The notes below the pieces were generated by a model. That model saw only the letters and a program-made list of their open reading frames with translations, made no database searches and had not been told where the DNA came from. Position numbers and translations under genes: made by a program. Shown here in pieces: positions 11,877 to 19,476 of a DNA stretch of 28,234 nucleotides. Numbering within the stretch: the stretch's first letter is position 1; every line of letters begins with the position of its first letter. Source of the stretch: a virus; IMG/VR virus record IMGVR_UViG_3300029914_000105, positions 1-28,234 of that record; one strand, given 5' to 3'.

Positions 11877-13737
11877 GCCGCCACATGCGCCCTTCGCCTG
11901 TCCCCTCGCATAGGGGGGACAGGTTATTCTTTTTCACGGCGATGGTCAGGGCGCGTTTTCGCATTCCAAGGAACTGAGCATAAGCCTCGTCCGTTTCATC
12001 GGGGCGTTGCCGGCACATAAGCGTGAGTAGCGCATGATTGGTGAGGGCATGATCGGGATTGAGAGCCAGGACCGACGCGATATTGGCGGCGGAGAACTCG
12101 TCGTTCTCGTCGGTCAAGATCGCCGCTTCCTTGGCGCTGGCGGGAATGAAGGCGAGGCCTTCCCCGTAATTGTGACCCTGATAGAGGAACGGCGCCTCAC
12201 GCTCCTCCGAGGTCTTCTGCTTCTGCACCCACATGCGGACCAGCTTGGCGTCTTTATCCGCGTCAATCCGCAGGACGGTATCGCAGCCCGCGTAAAGAGC
12301 GGAGGAACCGCGTGGCCCCTTCCCGTCGTTGGGCGTATGGTGCACCAGCACGACGGCGCATTTGAACGCCTGCTTGATTTTGTCGGCGACGCGGATGAAT
12401 TGCGCCATCTCACTTGCGCTGTTCTCCTCCAGGCCGACCAGGGCGCGGTTCAAGGTGTCAAGGAAGATGATACCCACGTCCTTGCCAGTCGCCTCAGCCT
12501 TCGCCGCGATGGATGCGCTGAAGGCCTTGTAATCGTCTTCGCTCTCGGTCCAGGCGGGCATATCGCCGGTCATGAAGAACGGGACTTCCCCCTCGACGCC
12601 ATAGGCAAGCTTCCAGGCCGGGAAGTCCTTGGCCGCCATGCGGGAGATGCCCTCGGCGGCGACGTAGAACGCGCATTTGCCGGCCAGGGCCACGTCACCG
12701 CCCAGTTTCATGGCGATGAAACTTTTGTAATGTCCCGAGGGGCCATAGAGCATGTTGACGGAATTGGTCGTGAAAATCTCGTCCAGGAGCCACACAGGGG
12801 GCGGCATATGGCGAAACTCGTCCTCCGCCATCCAGTGGAAGCGAGCGTGTTCTGCCGGCTCAGGAGCCGGCTGGAGCCGGGCCTCGTCCCGCAGTCTGTC
12901 GAGGATGGCGGGAGGGACCGCCTCCGTCACCGGCAGAACAGCCCACGCCCCTGCGTCGTTTTGGGAATAGAGAGCGGCGTTGGCGACTTTACCAGCCAGC
13001 TCGTCTATGTCCCAAGGCGGAACGCAGTGGCAATTCCAAAATGTGTCGATCAGTTCGGTCGCGCGGCCTTCGGAGAGGCCAAGGTTCAGGACTTCGGCGC
13101 AGACCTGATAGGTCCGAACGTCACCGCCTTGGCCCTGCCGAGCAACGTCGTCGCGCTCAACGTAATCAAGAAGCAGTCTCCTTGCTCGTCCAATCGCGCT
13201 GTCGCTGTCCAAGTCAGTTCCGGCGACAGCTTTAGTTGCTTCGCGAGCGCGTCCAGCATCTTGGGACACGTAATCGGGAAGCTCTGCGATGTCGCGGTCT
13301 TCGGTAAGCTTATAAGATTTTCCATTGACCTCTCCAGAAATTACAATGTAGCCGTTCTGCCCGCGGGTGTCCAGCTTTGGTCCGAGCTTGCTGACGCTAT
13401 TGGGGCAGAGGCAGAAATCGTCGCGGAAGATCAGGTGGCGTCCGCCGCGCGGCGTCTCATGTTCGCGCGTAAGCGGCAGGGGGCCACGCTCCAATTCATA
13501 ACGGAGCAGACTATCTTCGCCGACTGGGGGGTCAATATCGACAACGGCGAGGCCGGACGGCCCGAGTGCGACAGCCCAGTTGCAGCCAGGGTGATCTATA
13601 GCCCACTGTTCTATAACTCGCGGATCGTCGGTGGCGCGCGCGGGCCAATCCTTAAAGCCCGCAACCGGCGTTTTGGCGCCGGGGGCACATGGAAAGATTT
13701 TCCACCCTTTGGGGAATGTTGAATTTTCTTGTTGCAT
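11860..13737 (-). CDS. Primase-polymerase fused to RepA-like helicase
   Basis: Likely primes and unwinds at the replication fork. The N-terminal half is an archaeo-eukaryotic prim-pol-type domain: AVVDIDPP with D67 and D69 for metals, TPRGGRHLIF with H101, then DTRGQNGYIVISGEVNGKSY near 123-142. The C-terminal half is a RecA-like ATPase of the RepA kind: Walker A GPSGHYKS at 332-339, where an aromatic replaces the usual Gly before Lys; Walker B IIFLDT with D427; and VLVHHTPNDGKGPRGSSAL near 463-480 as the sensor region. A wHTH-like tail ends RMWRLKVRP. The 625-aa length fits such fusions. It is the only gene in 6793-25629 on the minus strand, and its 3' coding region contains the terminator of the convergent early operon. 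Confidence 0.88.
   Translation of the reverse strand: MQQENSTFPKGWKIFPCAPGAKTPVAGFKDWPARATDDPRVIEQWAIDHPGCNWAVALGPSGLAVVDIDPPVGEDSLLRYELERGPLPLTREHETPRGGRHLIFRDDFCLCPNSVSKLGPKLDTRGQNGYIVISGEVNGKSYKLTEDRDIAELPDYVSQDAGRAREATKAVAGTDLDSDSAIGRARRLLLDYVERDDVARQGQGGDVRTYQVCAEVLNLGLSEGRATELIDTFWNCHCVPPWDIDELAGKVANAALYSQNDAGAWAVLPVTEAVPPAILDRLRDEARLQPAPEPAEHARFHWMAEDEFRHMPPPVWLLDEIFTTNSVNMLYGPSGHYKSFIAMKLGGDVALAGKCAFYVAAEGISRMAAKDFPAWKLAYGVEGEVPFFMTGDMPAWTESEDDYKAFSASIAAKAEATGKDVGIIFLDTLNRALVGLEENSASEMAQFIRVADKIKQAFKCAVVLVHHTPNDGKGPRGSSALYAGCDTVLRIDADKDAKLVRMWVQKQKTSEEREAPFLYQGHNYGEGLAFIPASAKEAAILTDENDEFSAANIASVLALNPDHALTNHALLTLMCRQRPDETDEAYAQFLGMRKRALTIAVKKNNLSPLCEGTGEGRMWRLKVRP
11897..11934 (+). terminator. 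Early-operon terminator inside the primase coding region
   Basis: Plus strand: CCTGTCCCC (11897-11905) pairs with GGGGACAGG (11915-11923) around a 9-nt loop, followed by TTATTCTTTTT (11924-11934). It lies 21 bases after the last early stop and so ends early transcription. The same bases encode residues near the C-terminus of the minus-strand primase-helicase (LSPLCEGTGEGR region). Confidence 0.8.
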
Positions 13738-13760
13738 TTGGTCCCGACAGAAGCTATAGA
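13732..13760 (+). promoter_or_regulatory. Possible promoter of the replication operon
   Basis: TTGCAT (13732-13737), 17 bases, then TATAGA (13755-13760) on the plus strand; start expected near 13767 and the first gene at 13791. The -35 matches only three positions, so this is tentative. It overlaps the primase start codon. A TTGACA on the opposite strand (13787-13782) has no -10 at a workable distance. Confidence 0.3.
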
Positions 13761-13790
13761 GTTCTCACAATCGTCGAGGGGTTGTCAAGG

Positions 13791-14153
13791 GTGTCAATTC
13801 ACATTACGCCTGAACTTATGGAAATCAGCTATGAACGGCTGAGGCTGACGCGCCCGTTCCGGCGCTGGAAACTTCCGCACGCGGATGAAGTGATCTTTAT
13901 GGTCACAAACAAGGATGGCGAATACGGCGAATTTTGTTTCGACACTGTAAGGGCCAAGAGCAAGCCGACAATCAAGGTCAGTTGCGTGATGGTGCGCAGT
14001 CTGGACAAATTGGATGAAACGATGGCGCACGAGATGGGGCATTTTTATGAATATCGACAGGGGCGCCGCAGTGACGTGCACCATGGACGCTCGTTCCAGA
14101 AAATCGCGGACCAAATCTGCGCCGCGCACGGCTTTCGACGGGGCACCTTTTGA
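13791..14153 (+). CDS. SprT-like zinc metalloprotease
   Basis: A 120-aa protein with the zinc-protease motif HEMGH at residues 80-84 and a third ligand candidate in DVHHGRSFQ (97-99), the HExxH plus downstream HHG/F arrangement of SprT/Spartan-like proteases. In cells that family cleaves DNA-protein crosslinks at replication forks, which would suit its place at the head of the replication operon. The protein is close to a minimal catalytic domain. I start it at GTG 13791, nine bases after GAGGGG, because the upstream in-frame codons overlap the primase start and lack a ribosome binding site. Its stop overlaps the start of the helicase gene. The family assignment rests on motif spacing, and a WLM-type or other small metallopeptidase cannot be excluded. 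Confidence 0.75.
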   Translation: MSIHITPELMEISYERLRLTRPFRRWKLPHADEVIFMVTNKDGEYGEFCFDTVRAKSKPTIKVSCVMVRSLDKLDETMAHEMGHFYEYRQGRRSDVHHGRSFQKIADQICAAHGFRRGTF

Positions 14154-15802
14154 AACTTGATTGGGTGAACAGCACGGGCACATTCCGGCTTGATGTTCCG
14201 CGTTCGGAAGGGGTGGACATCAAGGCCCTGATGACCGGGCACGGCCTCGACTTTAGTGCACCCGCCAGCATCCCGGGCCACGCCGTTTTAATGACGCGGG
14301 AGCCGTTTGCTGCGGCGAGCTTCCGTGATAGTGCGACGCCCGCGGCCCTACACGAACTCCGTCATATCCTGGCGGAGATAGACGAAAGCCAGAAGCCGAC
14401 AAGCGGGGCGCACATCCGCGTCCCCGGGGATCAGGAGCTTTGGGGCTTTCAGAAAGCGAGTATCGAATATGCGCTACGCAGAAAATTCACCCTGGTTGCA
14501 GACCAACCGGGACTTGGTAAAACACCTATTGCGATTGCTTATGCAAACGAAATCAACGCTAGACGTGTTCTCTGTATCGTTCCAGCCAACATTCGAGGCC
14601 AGTGGGAGAAGCGGATCAGGCAATGGACCACAATGCGATGGCCTTACACTGTCTATCCCATCTTCTTCGGGCGGCACGGAGTACACCCTTCGGCTAACTG
14701 GACCATTGTTTCATATGATCTTGCGAGAAGCCCGGCGATTGGAGCCGCGCTGGCAAAAGGAACATACGACCTTCTTATTTTGGATGAAGGACACTATCTC
14801 AAGAACGCTGACAGCAAGCGCACTAGAGCGGTGTTTGGTGGAGGACTACATCGCGACTTTGATAGCCTTGCTTCCCGAGCAGGAGCCGTTATGGTCCTCA
14901 CCGGAACACCTTTACCTAATCGTCCAAGAGAAGCCTTTACGCTCGCCAAGGCGCTAGACTGGAATTGCATCGACTACATGACGGAGGAAGACTTTCGTTT
15001 TCGCTTCAACCCGAGCGAAGTGAAAGAAGGCGAACGCTGGAACCCTGCGACCGGCGCCTTCGAAACCTTTATGTACACAGACGAGCGGTCTGGGCGCCAC
15101 ATGGAGCTGCAGAACCGCCTCCGCACTTCGATCATGACGCGCCACCTGAAGCGCGAAGTGATGCCGCAGCTCAAGATGCCGAAGTATGACCTTGTGCAAG
15201 TCACCGAGACGGCGATTGTCAAGCAAGCCCTGGCGGCCGAGAAGATGCTCGACATCGACCCCGAAAGCTTGGCCGGCGCCGACGCCAAGGTGCTGGGCGA
15301 CTTCGCCGTCGTTCGCCACATGACTGGCGTCGCCATGGCGCCCCAAGTTGCTGAGTATGCGGAGATGCTAATCGACGGCGGCGAGGAGAAGCTCGTCATT
15401 GCCGGCTGGCATATCGACGTGCTGGACATTTGGGAAAAGGCTTTGGCCCGATATGGCGTCTTGCGTATCGACGGGCGCACCACGGCCAAGAACAAGGAAC
15501 GTCACGTCGCCGAGTTTCAAACCAACCCCTACAAGCGGATTATGATCGGCAACATGCAGTCGATGGGGACTGGCACTGACGGCCTTCAGGAAGCCGCCAG
15601 CCATATCCTGCTTGGGGAGCCGAGCCCCGTCCCAGGCGAGAACGAGCAGATGGTGGACCGGCTAGATCGAGGCGGCCAAGAGGGCCACGTCCTAGCGGAA
15701 TTTTTCGTCATCCCGAACAGTATTCTGGAAAGAATATTAGCCTCGGCTTTGCGGAAATTGTCCGTGACGCACAAGGCCCTTGACGAGAGCAACCCGATAT
15801 GA
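14150..15802 (+). CDS. SNF2-type DNA helicase/translocase
   Basis: A superfamily 2 ATPase likely involved in replication, recombination or removal of bound proteins. Motif I is DQPGLGKT (118-125), motif Ia CIVPANIRGQW, motif II DEGH (212-215), motif III TGTP (251-254). The C-terminal RecA lobe has a YGVLRIDGRTT strand, SMGTGTDGLQEA (motif V) and MVDRLDRGGQEG (motif VI). The start is a TTG (14150) that overlaps the preceding TGA, with GGGG upstream; a later Met at residue 28 would lose little but has no ribosome binding site. The DNA of roughly 14480-14940 is visibly AT-richer than the flanks, covering motifs I-III. The 550-aa length is normal for phage members. Confidence 0.92.
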   Translation: MKLDWVNSTGTFRLDVPRSEGVDIKALMTGHGLDFSAPASIPGHAVLMTREPFAAASFRDSATPAALHELRHILAEIDESQKPTSGAHIRVPGDQELWGFQKASIEYALRRKFTLVADQPGLGKTPIAIAYANEINARRVLCIVPANIRGQWEKRIRQWTTMRWPYTVYPIFFGRHGVHPSANWTIVSYDLARSPAIGAALAKGTYDLLILDEGHYLKNADSKRTRAVFGGGLHRDFDSLASRAGAVMVLTGTPLPNRPREAFTLAKALDWNCIDYMTEEDFRFRFNPSEVKEGERWNPATGAFETFMYTDERSGRHMELQNRLRTSIMTRHLKREVMPQLKMPKYDLVQVTETAIVKQALAAEKMLDIDPESLAGADAKVLGDFAVVRHMTGVAMAPQVAEYAEMLIDGGEEKLVIAGWHIDVLDIWEKALARYGVLRIDGRTTAKNKERHVAEFQTNPYKRIMIGNMQSMGTGTDGLQEAASHILLGEPSPVPGENEQMVDRLDRGGQEGHVLAEFFVIPNSILERILASALRKLSVTHKALDESNPI

Positions 15803-15857
15803 GATACAAGCGTTTCTATTGGCCCGCATGGGCGGGACTGGAAGGGGTTTGACAGCG

Positions 15858-15992
15858 ATGATTGCAACGCGCAAGATTACCCTACCTCCTGAAATCCCGC
15901 GGGCGGCGCCGCCAGCAGGCTGCACACCAGGGCAGGCGATAGTGTTGAATTTTGAACCACTGAAGGAGACGGGCATATGGCACAGCAGATGA
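15858..15992 (+). CDS. Possible 44-aa protein
   Basis: Begins MIATRKITLPPEIPRAAPPAG and ends with ETGIWHSR, overlapping the next start by 16 bases. GGAAGGGG lies 10-17 bases upstream, slightly far. It is Pro/Ala-rich with one Cys and unrecognised. It fills a gap that otherwise has no gene, but the case is weak; the same frame can be extended upstream into the helicase gene. Confidence 0.35.
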   Translation: MIATRKITLPPEIPRAAPPAGCTPGQAIVLNFEPLKETGIWHSR

Positions 15993-16630
15993 AGATTACG
16001 GGCGGCATGGTCGCCTTTGAGGACGGGCTGAAGAAGCCTGAGGAGTATACTCCGCCGAAGAAGGCCAGGGTCGAGCTGCGGTTCGATGTCGAGGATGGGC
16101 AGGACCCCCAGATTGTTTTGAATTACGCCCACGCATCTGCAGTGGCCAAGGTCCACGAGATGCTGCACGGCGTTGCACCCAAAGCCGCGGCTGCGGCCCC
16201 GGCGCCGTCTCAGCCTGCGTCTTCCCCTGCGCAGGCTGAGGCGGTAGCCAAGCCTAAGACGGGGCCCAAGGTGGGAGCAAACAAGAATAGCAGGACCAAG
16301 GCCGATCTCGAAGCTGAGATGCTTGCCGCCGCCGCGAAGCCGGCCCCGGCCCCTGTTGTTGAAGACGACAGTGTTGACAACATAGACGTTGTTGAAGACG
16401 ATGACATGAGCGACATCCTGGGCGAAGCTCCTCCGGCACCGATCACCGATAAGGAGTTGTCCGACGCCTGCGTGGCGAAGGCTGACAAGATGAAGTCTGT
16501 GGCCGGCTGGGAGCCGAAGAAAATCCGCGGACTTATCGAGAAATACACTGGCGCCCCCGGCAAGCATAACCGCGAAATTCCCGCGGCGAAGCGGCCGGAG
16601 TTCTTGAAGGAGCTTGACGCGCTGAAGTAA
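15977..16630 (+). CDS. Modular acidic protein of the replication operon
   Basis: A 217-aa protein in three parts. The N-terminal domain (residues 1-70) is a beta-rich unit (MKITGGMVAFEDGL, ARVELRFDVEDGQ, IVLNYAHASAVAKVHEML). The middle (71-125) is an Ala/Pro/Lys-rich linker, and an acidic segment (VVEDDSVDNIDVVEDDDMSDILGE) follows. The C-terminal helical domain (about 155-217) ends EKYTGAPGKHNREIPAAKRPEFLKELDALK. The ribosome binding site GGAGACGGGCAT is good. Unrecognised; the tethered two-domain layout and acidic region suggest a partner-binding or recombination-accessory protein, but this is inferred only from layout and neighbours. Confidence 0.7.
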   Translation: MAQQMKITGGMVAFEDGLKKPEEYTPPKKARVELRFDVEDGQDPQIVLNYAHASAVAKVHEMLHGVAPKAAAAAPAPSQPASSPAQAEAVAKPKTGPKVGANKNSRTKADLEAEMLAAAAKPAPAPVVEDDSVDNIDVVEDDDMSDILGEAPPAPITDKELSDACVAKADKMKSVAGWEPKKIRGLIEKYTGAPGKHNREIPAAKRPEFLKELDALK

Positions 16631-16707
16631 TCCCGCCCACTTGCACTCTGCTAAGTCGCACTAGAGATAGTCGGCCGCAGGGAAAGCGGTGAAGCTGGTA
16701 GGGGCTC

Positions 16708-16750
16708 TGAGCCGAGTGAGAGTGCTACAATCGCAAGCGCACTCGGCTCA
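16708..16750 (+). other. 11-bp inverted repeat in an intergenic leader
   Basis: TGAGCCGAGTG (16708-16718) and CACTCGGCTCA (16740-16750) are perfect complements around a 21-nt loop that contains CGCAAGCG. There is no U-tract, so it is not a simple terminator. It lies 27 bases before the next gene and may be an RNA-processing or translation-control hairpin. Confidence 0.6.
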
Positions 16751-16776
16751 TTCCCCGGCCCAATTTGGAGATGAAG

Positions 16777-16977
16777 ATGAACGACGATCCGCTGAATGAG
16801 TTTAACCACATGATGAAAGGCGTTGCGCTGGGGCGTCTAAACCCAGACACACTCTTGCTGCTTTCCATCGCCCGCGACACGCGGGAGCAGCTTGTGATGG
16901 CGCGCGAGAACCAGAAATATATCGAAGCGATTGCAAAATCAGGAGATGGGCATGACGAAGGACAACGAAGCGATTGA
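16777..16977 (+). CDS. Small helical protein upstream of the DUF2800 nuclease
   Basis: A 66-aa protein, MNDDPLNEFNHMMKGVALG, from the third of three possible in-frame starts (TTG 16765, ATG 16771, ATG 16777). I chose the last because GGAG is six bases away. It is a continuous helix-rich chain (PDTLLLLSIARDTREQLVMARENQKYIEAIAKS) with a charged end. Its last 26 bases overlap the nuclease gene in another frame. Unrecognised. Confidence 0.55.
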   Translation: MNDDPLNEFNHMMKGVALGRLNPDTLLLLSIARDTREQLVMARENQKYIEAIAKSGDGHDEGQRSD

Positions 16978-18322
16978 CGTAGCAAAACCGGTGTTGTGGA
17001 GAGACGGAAGCGTCACCCGACCGGAAGAACTGATCGAATATGCGGACGGCGTAGAACGTCCCGCGCATTCCGACAAAGGCGCCAGTGGCGCCGAGCGTTG
17101 GATGAACTGCCCCGGATCGTCGGCCCTCATTGCGGCCTTCGAGATGCCGGAGACTGATGAACCTTCCTATCGCGCCGAGGGTATCGCCATGCACGAAGCT
17201 GCGGCCCATTGCTTGGCCGCCGATGCTGACACCTGGGAAATTGTCGGCCAAAAGTTTCACGATGTCGAGATCACCGCCGACATGGCGAACGGCGTCCAGA
17301 TGTACCTCGACCGCGTGCGACCCGGGATCGACCGCGACAAGGGCTTCCATGGCGAACAGTTCTTCATCGAAGCGCGGTTGGCGGCGCCGGACATCCACGA
17401 GAAGATGTTCGGGTCGGTGGACTTCGGCGCCTTGGTATCGCGGCGGAAGACTGGTGAATGTAACGATGACGCCAAAGATGCTGCTTGGAAGACCGGCTTT
17501 CTCGACGTGACTGACCTGAAGGGTGGCGAAGGGATTGTGGTCGATCCCGACGATAATCCCCAGCTCAAATACTACGCCTTCATGTTGATCCACACCAAGT
17601 TTAACGACCTCGACGACGAGTTTCCCGTGCGTTTGACCATCGTGCAGCCCCGGGCATTCCACGTCGATGGGCCGATCCGGGAGTGGTGGACGACGGTCGG
17701 TGAGATCAAGGCCTGGGTCGTCCGCGATCTCCTGCCCGCCATGAGGTCAACCGACGATGAACTTCAGGCCGGCTCGTGGTGCCGTTTCTGCCCGGCCAAG
17801 CTGGTCTGCCCACTGCTCACTGGACTGTTCAAGGCCGCCGCCAGCTTTGACCCCAAGGCCGTGATCGAAGCGACGGACGTTGCCCTTGGCCTCTCCTATG
17901 GCAAGATCGAGGCCGTGAAGTTCTACCTAAAGGCGCTGGAGGAGGAAGTGTTTCGTCGGCTGCAGGCCAATAAGACCGTGGCCGGGACGAAGCTTGTGAA
18001 CAAGAAGGCTAATCGCGTCTTTAAGGAAACTGTCACGGTTCAAGTCGAGGGCAAGCCAGCCGAAGTCGATCTCGTCGGCTACATGAAGAAGACCTTTGGT
18101 GAGAGGGCGTTCACTGCGCCCGAGCTGCGGACGCCCGCGGACTTCGCCAGGCTGGGCGGCGCCGAAGCCGAGTTCGTCAAGCAGTACGCTTACACCCCGG
18201 TCACCGGCCTCACGGTCGCGCTAGAGACGGATCGTCGCCCTGGCGTCAAGGTTCAAACAGTGCAGGAACGGCTAGACCCCGCGATCCTCGCCAAACTCCA
18301 AGGAGAAGCCAGTGCCGAATAA
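16952..18322 (+). CDS. DUF2800 Cas4-like PD-(D/E)XK nuclease
   Basis: A 456-aa protein of the DUF2800 family, a RecB/Cas4-type nuclease found in phage replication-recombination modules. The N-terminal SGAERWMNCPGSSAL includes Cys53; the C-terminal CRFCPAKLVC gives Cys277, 280 and 286, the C..CxxC..C set that holds an iron-sulphur cluster in Cas4/AddB relatives. Catalytic residues fit D157 in GSVDFG and D188-L-K190 in TDLKGG, followed by NPQLKYYAF (motif Q..Y). A C-terminal extension (about 290-456) follows the nuclease. Start ATG 16952 is six bases after AGGAG. It sits beside the DUF2815 ssDNA-binding protein and polymerase, a common grouping for end processing and recombination. Exonuclease polarity is unknown. 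Confidence 0.88.
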   Translation: MTKDNEAIDVAKPVLWRDGSVTRPEELIEYADGVERPAHSDKGASGAERWMNCPGSSALIAAFEMPETDEPSYRAEGIAMHEAAAHCLAADADTWEIVGQKFHDVEITADMANGVQMYLDRVRPGIDRDKGFHGEQFFIEARLAAPDIHEKMFGSVDFGALVSRRKTGECNDDAKDAAWKTGFLDVTDLKGGEGIVVDPDDNPQLKYYAFMLIHTKFNDLDDEFPVRLTIVQPRAFHVDGPIREWWTTVGEIKAWVVRDLLPAMRSTDDELQAGSWCRFCPAKLVCPLLTGLFKAAASFDPKAVIEATDVALGLSYGKIEAVKFYLKALEEEVFRRLQANKTVAGTKLVNKKANRVFKETVTVQVEGKPAEVDLVGYMKKTFGERAFTAPELRTPADFARLGGAEAEFVKQYAYTPVTGLTVALETDRRPGVKVQTVQERLDPAILAKLQGEASAE

Positions 18323-18548
18323 ATACCCAACACTCACTCCGGTCGAACGCGCCGCCATGGTCAAGGCCGGTTGGCTCTACAATCCCCAGGCTGACATCTG
18401 GATGTTCGCGCCCAATGATATGCCCTTCTCGGAGGAGCAGAAGGATCACGACATAAAATTCTATGAGGATTTGTCGCGGGTACGGATTGACGCGACCTAT
18501 GGTCTAAACTACGCGACGACTGGGGACGCCCCCTACATAACCGATTGA
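18312..18548 (+). CDS. Hypothetical 78-aa protein
   Basis: Starts at a GTG (PNKYPTLTPVERAAMVKAGW follows) with AAGGAGAAGCCA upstream, overlapping the nuclease end by 11 bases. Contains AGWLYNPQADIWMF and an acidic helix, PFSEEQKDHDIKFYEDLSRV. Unrecognised, but the strong ribosome binding site and fit between two replication genes support it. A stop followed by TTGACA marks the start of the next promoter-like region. Confidence 0.6.
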   Translation: MPNKYPTLTPVERAAMVKAGWLYNPQADIWMFAPNDMPFSEEQKDHDIKFYEDLSRVRIDATYGLNYATTGDAPYITD

Positions 18549-18573
18549 CAAACACCTTGGCCCCGGGTATCTG
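18545..18573 (+). promoter_or_regulatory. Possible promoter of the ssDNA-binding protein gene
   Basis: TTGACA (18545-18550), 17 bases, TATCTG (18568-18573). The -35 is perfect and the -10 matches three positions. A start near 18580 would give a short leader before the 18610 ATG. It would allow extra expression of the SSB-like protein, which is needed in quantity. The spacer's GGCCCC can also pair with GGGGCT just downstream, so a weak hairpin is an alternative reading. Confidence 0.4.
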
Positions 18574-18609
18574 AGGGGCTTCTGAAGTTTAACAATGTAG
18601 GAGAATGAC

Positions 18610-19401
18610 ATGACTGAAGCAACACAGAAACCGCAGCTCGCTTTTAACGAAGGCTATCGCGGAACATACGTCAATATAATCGAAGCGCGTGCGTTTAAGA
18701 AGAAAGGCCAAGACAAGGGCGACCCGAAGTATGGTGCGTCTTTCATCATCGAGCCGGCATTCATCGACAAGGACGGCAAGCAAGTCATCGACCCGGCTTC
18801 CGATCTCGGTAAGTTGCAGGCTGAAGTTGCGCGGATGCTGAAGGCGAAGCACCCAGGCAAGAAGCTCATCATCGGCCGTCGCATGACCCAGGAAGAACTG
18901 GACAGCGGCGCCGCGGTTGAAGTCAATGTCCCATGGCAGAAGGGCGAAAAGCTCGTCGCTGCCATGAAGGGCAAAGACGGTGGCCCCGCCAGCGAGGACA
19001 AGAAGGCAGAGGCCCTTAAGCTCTATGCCGGCAAGATTGTCCTCAAGGGCTCCTCCAAGTATCGGCCGGCTATCGACGCCATTGAACCGGGGACGGGCAA
19101 GCTGTTAGCGTTCACTGGCCTGGAAGAAGGCGTCATCAAGGCGCAGGCTTCCAAGTTCTTTTACAGCGGCGCCTTCTTCCTCCCGACGTTCAGCCTGAAT
19201 TACTATGACGGCGACGAAGGAAAGCCGAGCGGCGTCTCTCTGTACCTGAACGCTCTGCTGTTCACCAAGGGTGGTGAACGCATCGGTGGGCGGACCCACA
19301 ATCCCGCGGAAGCCTACAAGGGCTACATCGGGAAGATCAGCCAGGAAGACCCCGGCAGCAATGCCGCGGTTGAAGAACTGTCCGAAGAAGAAGTATTCTA
19401 A
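18610..19401 (+). CDS. DUF2815 single-stranded DNA-binding protein
   Basis: A 263-aa protein of the DUF2815 family, thought to be a phage ssDNA-binding/annealing protein akin in role to T7 gp2.5. The core has alternating strands and a basic surface (NIIEARAFKKKGQDKGDPKYGASFII, KYRPAIDAIEPGTGK, then FFYSGAFFLPTFSLNYYD and GVSLYLNALLF). The chain ends in a short acidic tail with a terminal Phe (VEELSEEEVF), as in SSB and gp2.5, where the tail binds polymerase and other partners. It is encoded next to the DUF2800 nuclease and the polymerase, a recurrent trio. AGGAG lies nine bases before ATG 18610. It may have its own promoter. Confidence 0.88.
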   Translation: MTEATQKPQLAFNEGYRGTYVNIIEARAFKKKGQDKGDPKYGASFIIEPAFIDKDGKQVIDPASDLGKLQAEVARMLKAKHPGKKLIIGRRMTQEELDSGAAVEVNVPWQKGEKLVAAMKGKDGGPASEDKKAEALKLYAGKIVLKGSSKYRPAIDAIEPGTGKLLAFTGLEEGVIKAQASKFFYSGAFFLPTFSLNYYDGDEGKPSGVSLYLNALLFTKGGERIGGRTHNPAEAYKGYIGKISQEDPGSNAAVEELSEEEVF

Positions 19402-19413
19402 GGACAACGAAGT

Positions 19414-19476
19414 CCCGCCCTCGCCGGCTAAAATTACTGCACTTGTACGCGACCCGTGCAGGCCGGCGAGGGAGGG
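19414..19476 (+). other. Long GC-rich nested hairpin before the polymerase genes
   Basis: CCCGCCCTCGCCGGC (19414-19428) pairs with GCCGGCGAGGGAGGG (19462-19476), 14 of 15 positions. An inner stem, TGCAC (19438-19442) with GTGCA (19456-19460), closes the loop. No U-tract follows. The 3' strand contains GGAGGGG, 12 bases before the next ATG, so the hairpin could mask a ribosome binding site. It may instead be an RNase III site or a stability element for the SSB-like gene upstream. Confidence 0.65.

Noticed and set aside
12034-13722. 562-codon plus-strand ORF opposite the primase-helicase
   Set aside because: The minus frame has the prim-pol and ATPase motifs; this one has none and contains the early terminator region upstream.
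14469-14957. 162-codon ORF in another frame of the helicase gene
   Set aside because: It coincides with the AT-richer patch; the helicase frame carries motifs I-III there.
15799-15852. 17-codon ORF overlapping the helicase stop
   Set aside because: Too short and without a distinct ribosome binding site to support translation.
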